Origin: Methanobacteriota archaeon
GTDB taxonomy: Archaea; Methanobacteriota; Methanobacteria; Methanobacteriales; Methanobacteriaceae
NCBI GenBank assembly: GCA_023436175.1
Contig: JAEZKE010000138.1
Location: forward strand, 1-17,237
Reading direction: 5' to 3'
Length of the DNA: 17,237 bases
In this document: piece after piece, positions 1 to 7,374 of the stretch
How the letters are laid out: every line of letters begins with the position of its first letter
Position numbering within the stretch: the stretch's first letter is position 1
The notes under the pieces: model-generated
The model's database searches: none
What the model was told of the DNA's origin: nothing
Seen by the model: only the letters and a program-made list of their open reading frames with translations
Translations under genes and position numbers: made by a program

Positions 1-592
1 TTACCTCACTTATACAAGCTATACACTCATGTGCTCCTTCAGTGATCCTTTCTTTAAACTGCATACCCATATTTTCATTTAAACCACGCACTACACCTTC
101 ATCTGCAGCACTTAAAATCATGCAAGACTCAGGAGAATAATATTTAGATAAAGCACACCTATTTATCACCATAATCATATTTTTGTCTTTATTTTTTATT
201 TTAAATTCTATTCCAAGTACTTTGTAAAGTATTCTGGCTGCAAGTTCAAGATCCTCAAAACTATTTCGGGCTCCCAGTTTTCTGCTGGCTTCTTGCCCCA
301 ACTTATAACCAACTTCAAACATGACATTTCTTCCAATTTTGACGGCTTTTTCATGTCCTAACTCTTGAATTAATATTTTAACTTGTTTATTATGTGCTTT
401 AGCCATTATAGATCTTCTTTCTTCCAATGATCCACTTAAAACTTCATTGCTTTTAGTAATTATTTTTCCAGGCGCATACTGTTTTAAAAGAGTATTAAGT
501 CCTTCAATTGTCTTTTTAGATACATTATTTAATTCTTTCTTTAAAATAAAATCGGGAAGCCATAATGATGCAATTTTTAGCCTGATACTCAT
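1..592 (-). CDS. Partial protein, ATC-hydrolase/V4R-like (tentative)
   Basis: An open frame starts at ATG 592-590 and runs off the left edge with no stop, giving 197 visible residues (MSIRLKIASLW...ACISEV). The start overlaps the stop of the upstream ligase-reductase gene as ATGA, so translation is probably coupled. The protein has no membrane segment or signal peptide. Its last visible stretch has a Cys (NRCALS), a second Cys (PESCMI), then E-G-x3-GLN and an ITEGAHECIACI ending. That pattern recalls the C-terminal part of L-2-amino-thiazoline-4-carboxylic acid hydrolase-like and V4R proteins, where conserved Cys residues bind a small ligand or metal. The family call is from memory of the pattern and is uncertain. 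Its place in the gene run suggests a role in the same unknown pathway. Confidence 0.6.
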   Translation of the reverse strand, partial: MSIRLKIASLWLPDFILKKELNNVSKKTIEGLNTLLKQYAPGKIITKSNEVLSGSLEERRSIMAKAHNKQVKILIQELGHEKAVKIGRNVMFEVGYKLGQEASRKLGARNSFEDLELAARILYKVLGIEFKIKNKDKNMIMVINRCALSKYYSPESCMILSAADEGVVRGLNENMGMQFKERITEGAHECIACISEV

Positions 593-3363
593 GTTTGAAC
601 CTCAATACTGCCAAAATGTAAGATATTATCAGGTCTAGTCCCAGATCCATAAATGAAATCAACAACATCCTGGCAACGCTCTGAAATAGCTTTTCTTTTA
701 AGTTTAAGATTTGCAGTTAAATCAGTCCCTATTGAAAGATCATTATTTAAAACAACCCATTTTTTAATCTCTTCTGGACGAGAAAGTCCTGTATTTATTT
801 CATTAATAAGGCCATTAACCTCTTTAAAACTTAATTCCTCTTCAGCCCATAAAAAAGCGCTGCAGTAAGGTTTTCCATCGCCAATTATCATAGCTTCTTC
901 GATTCCAGGAATGTTTTTAAGCATTACTTCAATTTTAAGTGGAGTTATTGTTTTTCCATAAGAATTGACTATAACCTCTTTTCTACGGCCTGTAATTACA
1001 AGACTACCTTCAGGAGTTCCATAACCTAAGTCACCTGTATAGAGCCACCCATCTTCAAGGAAATTTGAATCATTTTTAAAATAGCCAGACATTACCTGAG
1101 GTCCATTTACTAGTATTTCGCCGTTTGCATTTATTTTAATGTAAGTATCAGGAAGAGGTTCGCCTACCGTTCCTATCCTGTTCTTTCCAGCCCTGTTAAT
1201 TGTTATAAGCGGTGCTTCAGTTAATCCATAAGCATTATAAACTTCAATACCCATTTCATGATAGCATCTGAGTAAATCATCACTTACAGGTGCAGAACCC
1301 ACTATTAATTGAGCACATCTGTCCATGCCCGCCCGTTTAAGAGTTTCTCTTTTAATTAATTTTCTTAAAACCTTCTTTAGAATTCCATTAGAATTAAGGT
1401 AAATTTGCCCTATTCTTGATTCAATTACGCTGCACCACACTTTTTCATAGAAACGCGGTACTGAAAAGAATATATTGGGCCTCACTTTCTGAAGAGATTC
1501 TTCAAGATCATGGAAATTCTCCAGAAAATAGAGGTTTAAAGATGCAGGAGCATAATAAGGAGCATAAGTCCCCATAATTCCTTCCACCACATGGTTCATT
1601 GGGAGAAATGAAAGGTAAGATACTTCACTGGTCCTGTCATTCCAGGGAGGCATTGAAGCAATGAATTCTGCCATCCAGCGGAGATTTCCGTGATTAAACA
1701 TGACCCCTCTAGGTTTTCCAGTTGTTCCAGAAGTATAACGTATAGTGGCTGTATCATTAAAATTCAAAGGATGATATATAACTTCATTTCTTGTTTCGCC
1801 TTTTTTGAGGAATTCTTCCCATGAAATAACCTGTGAATCGTCGCTAGTACCTTGCATGCATAGTGAGACAACCGAAATTTGAGTATTGAGTTCCTTTAAG
1901 TCATTTAAAATTTGAGGAACGCCTGCAAAAAGAATTTTCGCACTGCTGTCGTCCAATATTTCTTTGATCTCATTTAAAGGGCTTGTATAATAAATAGGAA
2001 CACTTACAGCACCTATTAAACCAATTGCGATATCCAGTATGAGATACTTAGTACTATTATAACCTATTACCGCTATTTTATCCCCTTTATTCATTCCCAT
2101 GCTCTGAAGCGCTTTTGAAACGCATATTATATTTTGATAAATGTCAGTTGAACTTGATTCTTTAATTTCACCGTTAACAATATCATAATAATTAACAGGC
2201 CTGCTACTTCCTTGAAGCCTGAATAAAACCTGTTCATGAACCGTGCGATCAGATCTATGTAAAAAACCATAATAAACAGCAAATTCCATAAGTTTAGGTA
2301 AAAAATCCTGCCACCTATATCTATAAGGCCCCAATATTTCTTCAGTATTATCTCTCAAGTATTCCCTATTCTCATTAAAATATGGAGAAAGAGTGTTCAC
2401 TGTTTCAAGTAATTTAGCTGTTCCTTTTCCAAATAAATGACCATAAGATGAAATTTTCTGAATAGATGAAACATTTAAGGGCACATAAATAGGCTTACTG
2501 ATTTTAACATCAAGATTTTCCTGGCTCCATTGCCCTACAAATTCAATGAGTTCTTCAAGGGTAGGAAGTGATTCGACAGGCGCTGTCAGGTGAAATGTCT
2601 TATTTAATGCTCTCGAATCAAAGGTGAGCTTTACAACTGCATCTGCAACGTAATCTACAGGTACTAAATTTATTTTCATTGATCTAGAAACAGGGATTAC
2701 TTTTAATTTTCCGTTTAAATAGAGCCTGAGAGGCACATATATTGTATTAAACGTTTTAATGTATCCTGTAGATGATTCACCTACGATCATACTTGGACGG
2801 AAAATAGATATATCAAATTCAGATTTTCGTACCTCAACCTCGCTTTCAAACTTGGTTTTTTCATAATTACTTAAAAAACCATATTCTGAAGTTAAAGAAT
2901 CTTCGGAGACAATACCTTTTTTTCCACCTGCAACATAAGCAGTTGATATATGAGAAAATCTTTCTAATCCATGGTCTTCATGGGCTAGCTGAGCTAATTT
3001 CAGCATATTTTCAGTTCCCTGCACGTTGATTTTCTGGAGTTCTTCAAGGGAAGATTTTAGTTTCCAGTCTGCCGCAGTGTGAATTATATGGGTAACTGTT
3101 TGAATCAGGTTTTTATATTCCTGATTTTCTATTCCTAATTCATTTCTGGTAATATCTCCATTTAATACATGAATTCTACTACCTAATTCATCTAAAAGTT
3201 CTGGAAATTCCCACCATGCTCGAGACAGCCTATTTGTAGAATGCTGTTTGTCGTTACCCCTTACTAAAGCTATAATTTTATAGTTATAACTCCTGAGAAG
3301 TCTTAGGGCAATTTGAGTACCTAAAAATCCATTTGCCCCTGTTAAAAGTACAACTTTATTCAT
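589..3363 (-). CDS. Thioester reductase/AMP-forming acyl ligase fusion
   Basis: A 924-residue two-domain enzyme. Residues 1-370 are an extended SDR of the Male-sterility/thioester-reductase type: TGANGFLG at 8-15 binds NAD(P), with S140/T141, Y167 and K171 (YEKTK) as catalytic residues. Residues about 380-900 form an AMP-binding ligase: P-loop YTSGTTGKPRG 543-553, NAYGLTEAP 710-718, YTGDLG 775-780, GRRKEVIV 792-799, and a C-terminal LTANLKLKR with the likely catalytic Lys, as in long-chain acyl-CoA synthetases. I see no phosphopantetheine carrier domain. The expected chemistry is acid + ATP + CoA to acyl-CoA, then NAD(P)H reduction to aldehyde or alcohol; the substrate is unknown. ATG 3363 is preferred because it forms an ATGA overlap with the upstream stop and has GGGTGG before it. 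An in-frame GTG at 3378 would add five residues. The 3' end overlaps the next gene by ATGA. Confidence 0.9.
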   Translation of the reverse strand: MNKVVLLTGANGFLGTQIALRLLRSYNYKIIALVRGNDKQHSTNRLSRAWWEFPELLDELGSRIHVLNGDITRNELGIENQEYKNLIQTVTHIIHTAADWKLKSSLEELQKINVQGTENMLKLAQLAHEDHGLERFSHISTAYVAGGKKGIVSEDSLTSEYGFLSNYEKTKFESEVEVRKSEFDISIFRPSMIVGESSTGYIKTFNTIYVPLRLYLNGKLKVIPVSRSMKINLVPVDYVADAVVKLTFDSRALNKTFHLTAPVESLPTLEELIEFVGQWSQENLDVKISKPIYVPLNVSSIQKISSYGHLFGKGTAKLLETVNTLSPYFNENREYLRDNTEEILGPYRYRWQDFLPKLMEFAVYYGFLHRSDRTVHEQVLFRLQGSSRPVNYYDIVNGEIKESSSTDIYQNIICVSKALQSMGMNKGDKIAVIGYNSTKYLILDIAIGLIGAVSVPIYYTSPLNEIKEILDDSSAKILFAGVPQILNDLKELNTQISVVSLCMQGTSDDSQVISWEEFLKKGETRNEVIYHPLNFNDTATIRYTSGTTGKPRGVMFNHGNLRWMAEFIASMPPWNDRTSEVSYLSFLPMNHVVEGIMGTYAPYYAPASLNLYFLENFHDLEESLQKVRPNIFFSVPRFYEKVWCSVIESRIGQIYLNSNGILKKVLRKLIKRETLKRAGMDRCAQLIVGSAPVSDDLLRCYHEMGIEVYNAYGLTEAPLITINRAGKNRIGTVGEPLPDTYIKINANGEILVNGPQVMSGYFKNDSNFLEDGWLYTGDLGYGTPEGSLVITGRRKEVIVNSYGKTITPLKIEVMLKNIPGIEEAMIIGDGKPYCSAFLWAEEELSFKEVNGLINEINTGLSRPEEIKKWVVLNNDLSIGTDLTANLKLKRKAISERCQDVVDFIYGSGTRPDNILHFGSIEVQT

Positions 3364-4592
3364 GTTTTCACTTTCCACCCTCTCTCTCGGAGAAAACCCT
3401 TAAGAATTTCAGGATTTTTACGAGCACGGCTAATGTGCTGAATAAATCCATCTTTCAATAGTTTTTGTTGTGCTTCAGGATTCTCAAGCAGTTCATTAAC
3501 TTTTTCCTCTAATTTGTGCCAGATTTCAGACGACATGTAATCTAATAAATAATTTTCTAACCCTAATTCTTTATAAAATCCCCTAAGACGAGTATCATGT
3601 CCTATAGCTATCTGCGGAACCTGAGCTTCAAGCAATAAGACACCTGCATGATAACGAGAAGTTACAAGAAGTTCAAGGCTTCTCAAGACACTTGTCATTG
3701 CAGATGCATTATATTTTCTTGATGAAAATATTTTTACCATTTCAGGGTTCTTCATTTTATTCTTTATAGATACTGCCAGTGGTTCATCAAGTTCTTCCAT
3801 ACAGATTAATGCCACACGTTTGCCGTATTTTTCAATTATACGATCCGCTTCTTCAGCCCATTTAATAGCTAATTGTTCGCTTCCATCAATTCTCCATTTT
3901 GAACGTGAATAATAGTAAGGCCATTTATACATGTTCTCTTTTTTGCCCCATGGTCTCATCACCACAGGCCATAAATAGAAGTCAATTGGTGCCAGACCAA
4001 CCACTCCTGAATCTAATTCCGGCCAGAGCTCATTTAAAATTCCGGAATCTTCTTTTTCAGTTTTGAATGTAAATGCACAGTCAGCTGTTGTCAAAATAGG
4101 GGCTTTGACTCCTATTTTTCTGAGTTCTTGAGCTGCCAATTCTGTCCTGGTTAAAATCAAATCAGTTTTATTAGCTTCTCGTTTAACCAGCCACCGGTTA
4201 AAAGAAGATAAATGACCCACATCCACGGCATATGCAATACTTGGCTTTTTAAAATTATTTGCACATCTTGTAGCCCATAAAAAAGCCCATAGGAGCGCAG
4301 AAGTCCAGGTATCCATGTAGCAGCTTCCCTCAACTAATAAAAGAATATCATGGTCCTTAACTAATTTTCTAATATCAAAAAAGAATATTGAAGATATTGG
4401 GGCAATTTTCAAAAACTTATCTTCATTAAGATAACGCTCCAAATTTTCCTTATTTAATGTAGGAACTGTGATAATGACTTCATGGCCTAAAATTGTCCTT
4501 ACATCATCTATTATAGCGAGTAATCTTGCTTCAGAGCCAGTATTATTTGCACCGTTGTAGCCAAGTAAAAGGACTTTGGGAGTTTCTTTCAT
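3360..4592 (-). CDS. Polysaccharide pyruvyl transferase family protein
   Basis: A 410-residue protein of the CsaB/WcaK-like polysaccharide pyruvyl transferase family (PF04230 type). It starts with a Rossmann-like segment, VLLLGYNGANNTGSEARL, the usual N-terminal glycine/NTG motif. It later carries a GS-x-YMDTW segment and SRYHAGVLLLEAQVPQIAIG, equivalent to the family SRxHA motif near the C terminus. Family members transfer a pyruvyl ketal from PEP to cell-surface glycans, though several archaeal relatives are uncharacterised. No signal peptide is visible, so it should be cytosolic. It is read with the ligase-reductase gene through an ATGA overlap. A 186-nt gap with its own TATA box separates it from the DUF116 gene upstream. 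No glycosyltransferase is nearby, so the acceptor could be something other than a polysaccharide. Confidence 0.82.
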   Translation of the reverse strand: MKETPKVLLLGYNGANNTGSEARLLAIIDDVRTILGHEVIITVPTLNKENLERYLNEDKFLKIAPISSIFFFDIRKLVKDHDILLLVEGSCYMDTWTSALLWAFLWATRCANNFKKPSIAYAVDVGHLSSFNRWLVKREANKTDLILTRTELAAQELRKIGVKAPILTTADCAFTFKTEKEDSGILNELWPELDSGVVGLAPIDFYLWPVVMRPWGKKENMYKWPYYYSRSKWRIDGSEQLAIKWAEEADRIIEKYGKRVALICMEELDEPLAVSIKNKMKNPEMVKIFSSRKYNASAMTSVLRSLELLVTSRYHAGVLLLEAQVPQIAIGHDTRLRGFYKELGLENYLLDYMSSEIWHKLEEKVNELLENPEAQQKLLKDGFIQHISRARKNPEILKGFLRERGWKVKT

Positions 4593-4632
4593 ATCAATAT
4601 ATTCCAGTATATTTATTTTTAAAGTGTTTTAC

Positions 4633-4644
4633 AAATATAAATAC
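4633..4644 (-). promoter_or_regulatory. Putative TATA box upstream of the pyruvyl transferase gene
   Basis: On the minus strand the 186-nt gap 4593-4778 contains GTATTTATATTT, a good archaeal TATA match about 45 nt before the ATG at 4592. Transcription would start near 4613, leaving a leader of about 20 nt. No strong Shine-Dalgarno sequence precedes the ATG. I see no T-rich terminator after the DUF116 gene, so readthrough from the TetR promoter is also possible. Nothing else was recognised in this gap. Confidence 0.4.
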
Positions 4645-4778
4645 CTTAACATTAGCTGACTCACAATGTAGTTATAATGAAATAGCAGAGGAGATTAATT
4701 AGTTTTTATATTTCCAATCCACTAAACAGTGATATTTATCATATCCCTGTTTTACCATTTATTTACTTTAAGTTTTAA

Positions 4779-5966
4779 TTAATATGCCGCAAATTGTACT
4801 ATTTGATTCTTTATTTCAGATTTTTCTATATTGAGTAGTTTCACTAGCTGATTTAAATTAATAGAAGTTGGAAAACCTTCGCTGTCCCAATGGTTTTTAC
4901 AGCTGGAGTAGTCTAAAAGCACGCACTGGGCAGGAATCCCTATAGATTCTGATTTCCAACCCCCTGCTATTAAATTAGATACACATGCAACACCTATGAT
5001 TCCAAGCTCATCTCTGTCCTTATTCGTACTTTTTGAGAATGCTGAAGATTCATGTGAAACAATATAAACCTCAAAACCATATTCATCGCCCCTTTTTGTT
5101 AATTTATTTATGTTACAATTTTTAGAACAACCAATACATCTTAATCCCAGATTTGTATTGTGTGCTCTACATGTTGCCCCTTCAAAGAATTTCATACATC
5201 CCGGTAAGATTAAAGCTTTTCTTGGCCTTTTCTCAAATTCATTTTTAAATACCCGGTTCATGATTTCTGCTCCAACCATGTTCAAGTGATATTCCACTTC
5301 TTTTCTGCCGCAGAAAATTACATCTTCTTGAAAAAGGTGTTCGTGATATTTTTCAGCTAAAAATTTATTTACATTGGCTGTGTACTGGCCAAGAACAAGT
5401 TTACTTCTGTATTCAAACCAGTCTGCAAATAGAAAAGCACCAACCAGATATTTTGAAATAACTTCGGGTGTTTTAGTTTCCAGAAAGTCTTTCCAAATAT
5501 TTAAACGCTTCAATTCCTGGTTGAAATCTCCTGCCGCATTAAGATATGATAGAAGTTTTTTAAGGTTATTTATGGTTAAATCCAGCATATTAGTATCTTC
5601 AGATAGTAAGAAAGGTTTCATTATCATTCCGCGTACAATATCTATAGTCTCTTTTGCTGGTTCGTTTTGATAACGTTCCTTAACCAAACCTTCCAGTATT
5701 TTCTGCGGATTTTTATCTAAATTAGCCGCCCTTGCACCGTAAACTCTCCAAAATGTCCCAAGCATTAAAAATTCAAATATGTACTCATCATTGCTGCTTA
5801 ATTTATCCATATCCATTTTTTCAATGTAGGATACAAAATCTGATATTATAGATGTTTCAAAATATTCAAATTCCCTTAAAACTTCATCTGTAAATGATTT
5901 AATTTCTTTATAATATTCATCCGAATTATTTTGGTCTCCTTTAAGTGAATATGTGATAGTTTCCAT
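4779..5966 (-). CDS. DUF116 domain-containing Cys-rich protein
   Basis: A 395-residue protein. Residues about 250-370 match DUF116: LPGCMKF, then CIGCSKNC (C277, C280, C284), VSHESSAF, an IGVAC segment (C328), IPAQC (C348) and LDYSSCKNHW (C356). C257 and C266 lie just ahead. The many spaced cysteines suggest a metal or Fe-S site; the biochemical role of DUF116 is not known to me. The first 240 residues are mostly helical and hydrophilic with no motif I recognise, giving a longer N-terminal part than the domain alone needs. The gene follows the TetR gene after only 11 nt, so the two are almost surely cotranscribed. It may be a maturation or redox partner for the downstream enzymes, which is inference from position. 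Confidence 0.85.
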   Translation of the reverse strand: METITYSLKGDQNNSDEYYKEIKSFTDEVLREFEYFETSIISDFVSYIEKMDMDKLSSNDEYIFEFLMLGTFWRVYGARAANLDKNPQKILEGLVKERYQNEPAKETIDIVRGMIMKPFLLSEDTNMLDLTINNLKKLLSYLNAAGDFNQELKRLNIWKDFLETKTPEVISKYLVGAFLFADWFEYRSKLVLGQYTANVNKFLAEKYHEHLFQEDVIFCGRKEVEYHLNMVGAEIMNRVFKNEFEKRPRKALILPGCMKFFEGATCRAHNTNLGLRCIGCSKNCNINKLTKRGDEYGFEVYIVSHESSAFSKSTNKDRDELGIIGVACVSNLIAGGWKSESIGIPAQCVLLDYSSCKNHWDSEGFPTSINLNQLVKLLNIEKSEIKNQIVQFAAY

Positions 5967-5977
5967 TTTTTACCCGC

Positions 5978-6628
5978 TCATTCAATTTTTATAGCTTTTA
6001 AAAGGAATTCTGCATGATTATTCATCTTTTTTAATGCTAAATCCATAAATGAATCAAAGTCTTCATCATATTTTAAGACAAAATATTCAAAGAAGAGATA
6101 TATCGCAAAAGAAAAATATTCATATGCTAATGTTCTTGGATTAAATGGCTTTATGAGCCCTTTTTCTATCATTTTAGAGAAAGTAGATTCCCAAATATTT
6201 ATAGGCTCTTCTAAAAGCTCTTTTTTGAAAAAATTTCTTATCTTTTCATTATGATACATCTCAATAGAAACTAAACGCCAGATTTTTTCCATTGCAGGTG
6301 TATTAATTTGTTCCAGGAACATTTTAGCTCCCACTTTAAAATACACCTCAGGACCTTGATCCATTAATAAGTCAGCATCTTCCTCAGGTGGCCCACTTTG
6401 ACTGAGTTCAGACATAAAATAGTCGATAATAGCGTCCAATATCGCCTCTTTATTCTTGTAATGGTTGTATATCGAACTTTCTCTTATTCCAACTTCCCTT
6501 GCAATTTCACGAACTGAAACTGCATCGAAACCTTTTTGTGAGAAAAGGTCGAGGGATACATCAAATATTTTTTCTTTAGTTGACTTTTTTTCAGTTTTTG
6601 AGTTTGGAGCTGCGGCTTGATTTTTCAT
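5978..6628 (-). CDS. TetR/AcrR family transcriptional regulator
   Basis: A 216-residue one-component repressor. Residues about 17-70 form the TetR DNA-binding domain: TKEKIFDVSLDLFSQKGFDA followed by the VSVREIAREVGIRESSIYNHY helix-turn-helix and KNKEAILDAI. The remaining helical part should bind a ligand and dimerise. The ligand is unknown; an acyl-CoA or acid from the pathway would be typical. The start at ATG 6628 has GGAAGG about 9-14 nt upstream. The gene leads the minus-strand run, and an inverted repeat with CTAACGTT arms surrounds its putative TATA box, so it is probably autoregulated. TetR regulators are fewer in archaea than in bacteria, so bacterial origin is possible. Confidence 0.93.
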   Translation of the reverse strand: MKNQAAAPNSKTEKKSTKEKIFDVSLDLFSQKGFDAVSVREIAREVGIRESSIYNHYKNKEAILDAIIDYFMSELSQSGPPEEDADLLMDQGPEVYFKVGAKMFLEQINTPAMEKIWRLVSIEMYHNEKIRNFFKKELLEEPINIWESTFSKMIEKGLIKPFNPRTLAYEYFSFAIYLFFEYFVLKYDEDFDSFMDLALKKMNNHAEFLLKAIKIE

Positions 6629-6648
6629 GGGATATTCCTTCCAGTTAA

Positions 6649-6717
6649 CTAACGTTCGTTAGCTTCTTGGGTATACTGTATACATTCTACTATTTAAAGT
6701 TAACGAACGAACGTTAG
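6649..6717 (-). promoter_or_regulatory. TetR operator pair flanking the promoter
   Basis: CTAACGTTCGTT (6649-6660) is repeated as its exact reverse complement AACGAACGTTAG (6706-6717). The left copy is itself palindromic, CTAACG-TT-CGTTAG (6649-6662). The right copy extends as GTTAACGAACGAACG. Between them lie GTATAC-T-GTATAC (6671-6683) and, on the minus strand, a TATA-like TTTAAATAG (6690-6698). Transcription from that TATA would start near 6668. One operator would then cover the TFB-binding side and the other the early transcribed region, about 20 nt before the ATG. This is the layout expected for repression by the adjacent TetR protein. Confidence 0.7.
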
Positions 6718-7106
6718 TACATATGATCTAAAATAAAAACTAAATTAATAAAAGTTAGAGCGATTTTTAAAGGTATCAATACCCCATTTTTAGTTCTTTG
6801 AACTTAAAAATTATAATATATAAAATTATCCTTTTATACTCACACAATATGCAAAATACGTTAAATGCATCTCTTTAACTTATTACATATCCTTCATTTT
6901 ACTGTTTTACTCAATTGTCAAAGGAAACATATTTACATAAAAAGATACATAATAGTAATCAGGTAGTTTTTTTTAATATTTTTTTATATACCTCATCAAA
7001 ACGTTAGAATTTAAAAATGGGCTCTAAAATTAGTTATTGACGCAAAATTAGGAAAAAATTACAAGGGGCATATTCATCTAAAATAGGTTTAGGAGGGAAC
7101 AAAATA
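6718..7106. other. AT-rich intergenic region between divergent genes
   Basis: About 390 nt with no credible gene. It holds a TATA-like TTTTTATATA at 6981-6990 on the plus strand, which would start transcription near 7010-7015. A single AACGTTAG half-site at 7000-7007 matches the TetR operator. A small GGTAT-CA-ATACC inverted repeat lies at 6772-6783. A strong ribosome-binding site, AGGAGGG at 7091-7097, precedes the gene at 7107. The leader would be about 90 nt, long for an archaeal mRNA; I recognise no riboswitch in it. Confidence 0.4.
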
Positions 7107-7373
7107 ATGGATATAAACCAATTAAATAATGAAAGAAACAATATATTAGGAGAATTAAAGGCATATGAGGAATTACAATTAGGATTAGAGCAAATAAGCA
7201 AATATAATAGAGAAAATCATACAAACGATAAGTTAAAAGTATATACCACTGCATATGAACCTCATCTTGAAGAAATAACAGAGTTAAGTGTTGCAGAAAA
7301 AATAGAAAAACTAACCAACAATCTGTTAGCATTATCAGAAAAAATAAACACCATAAAGATGAATTCTAAATAA
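7107..7373 (+). CDS. Small helical, coiled-coil-like hypothetical protein
   Basis: An 88-residue, charged, Cys-free protein that I do not recognise. It appears to be two helical stretches, about 1-36 (MDINQLNNERNNILGELK...) and 55-85 (EEITELSVAEKIEKLTNNLL...), joined by a polar turn, with heptad-like Leu/Ile spacing. A helical hairpin or coiled-coil dimer, somewhat like small prefoldin-type proteins, is plausible. An excellent Shine-Dalgarno (AGGAGGG, about 9 nt before ATG) supports real translation. It has no signal or membrane segment. Its stop is one base from the stop of the convergent phosphoesterase gene. Its promoter region faces the TetR promoter, so it may share that control. Confidence 0.7.
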   Translation: MDINQLNNERNNILGELKAYEELQLGLEQISKYNRENHTNDKLKVYTTAYEPHLEEITELSVAEKIEKLTNNLLALSEKINTIKMNSK

Positions 7374-7374
7374 G

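Noticed and set aside
5374..5670. 98-codon plus-strand open frame
   Set aside because: Antisense to the DUF116 gene, no ribosome site or domain; a shadow frame.
7078..7332. 84-codon hydrophobic minus-strand open frame, possible membrane protein
   Set aside because: Its hydrophobicity comes from reading the antisense of an AT-rich, Lys/Glu/Asn-coding gene; the plus-strand gene has a strong AGGAGGG site.
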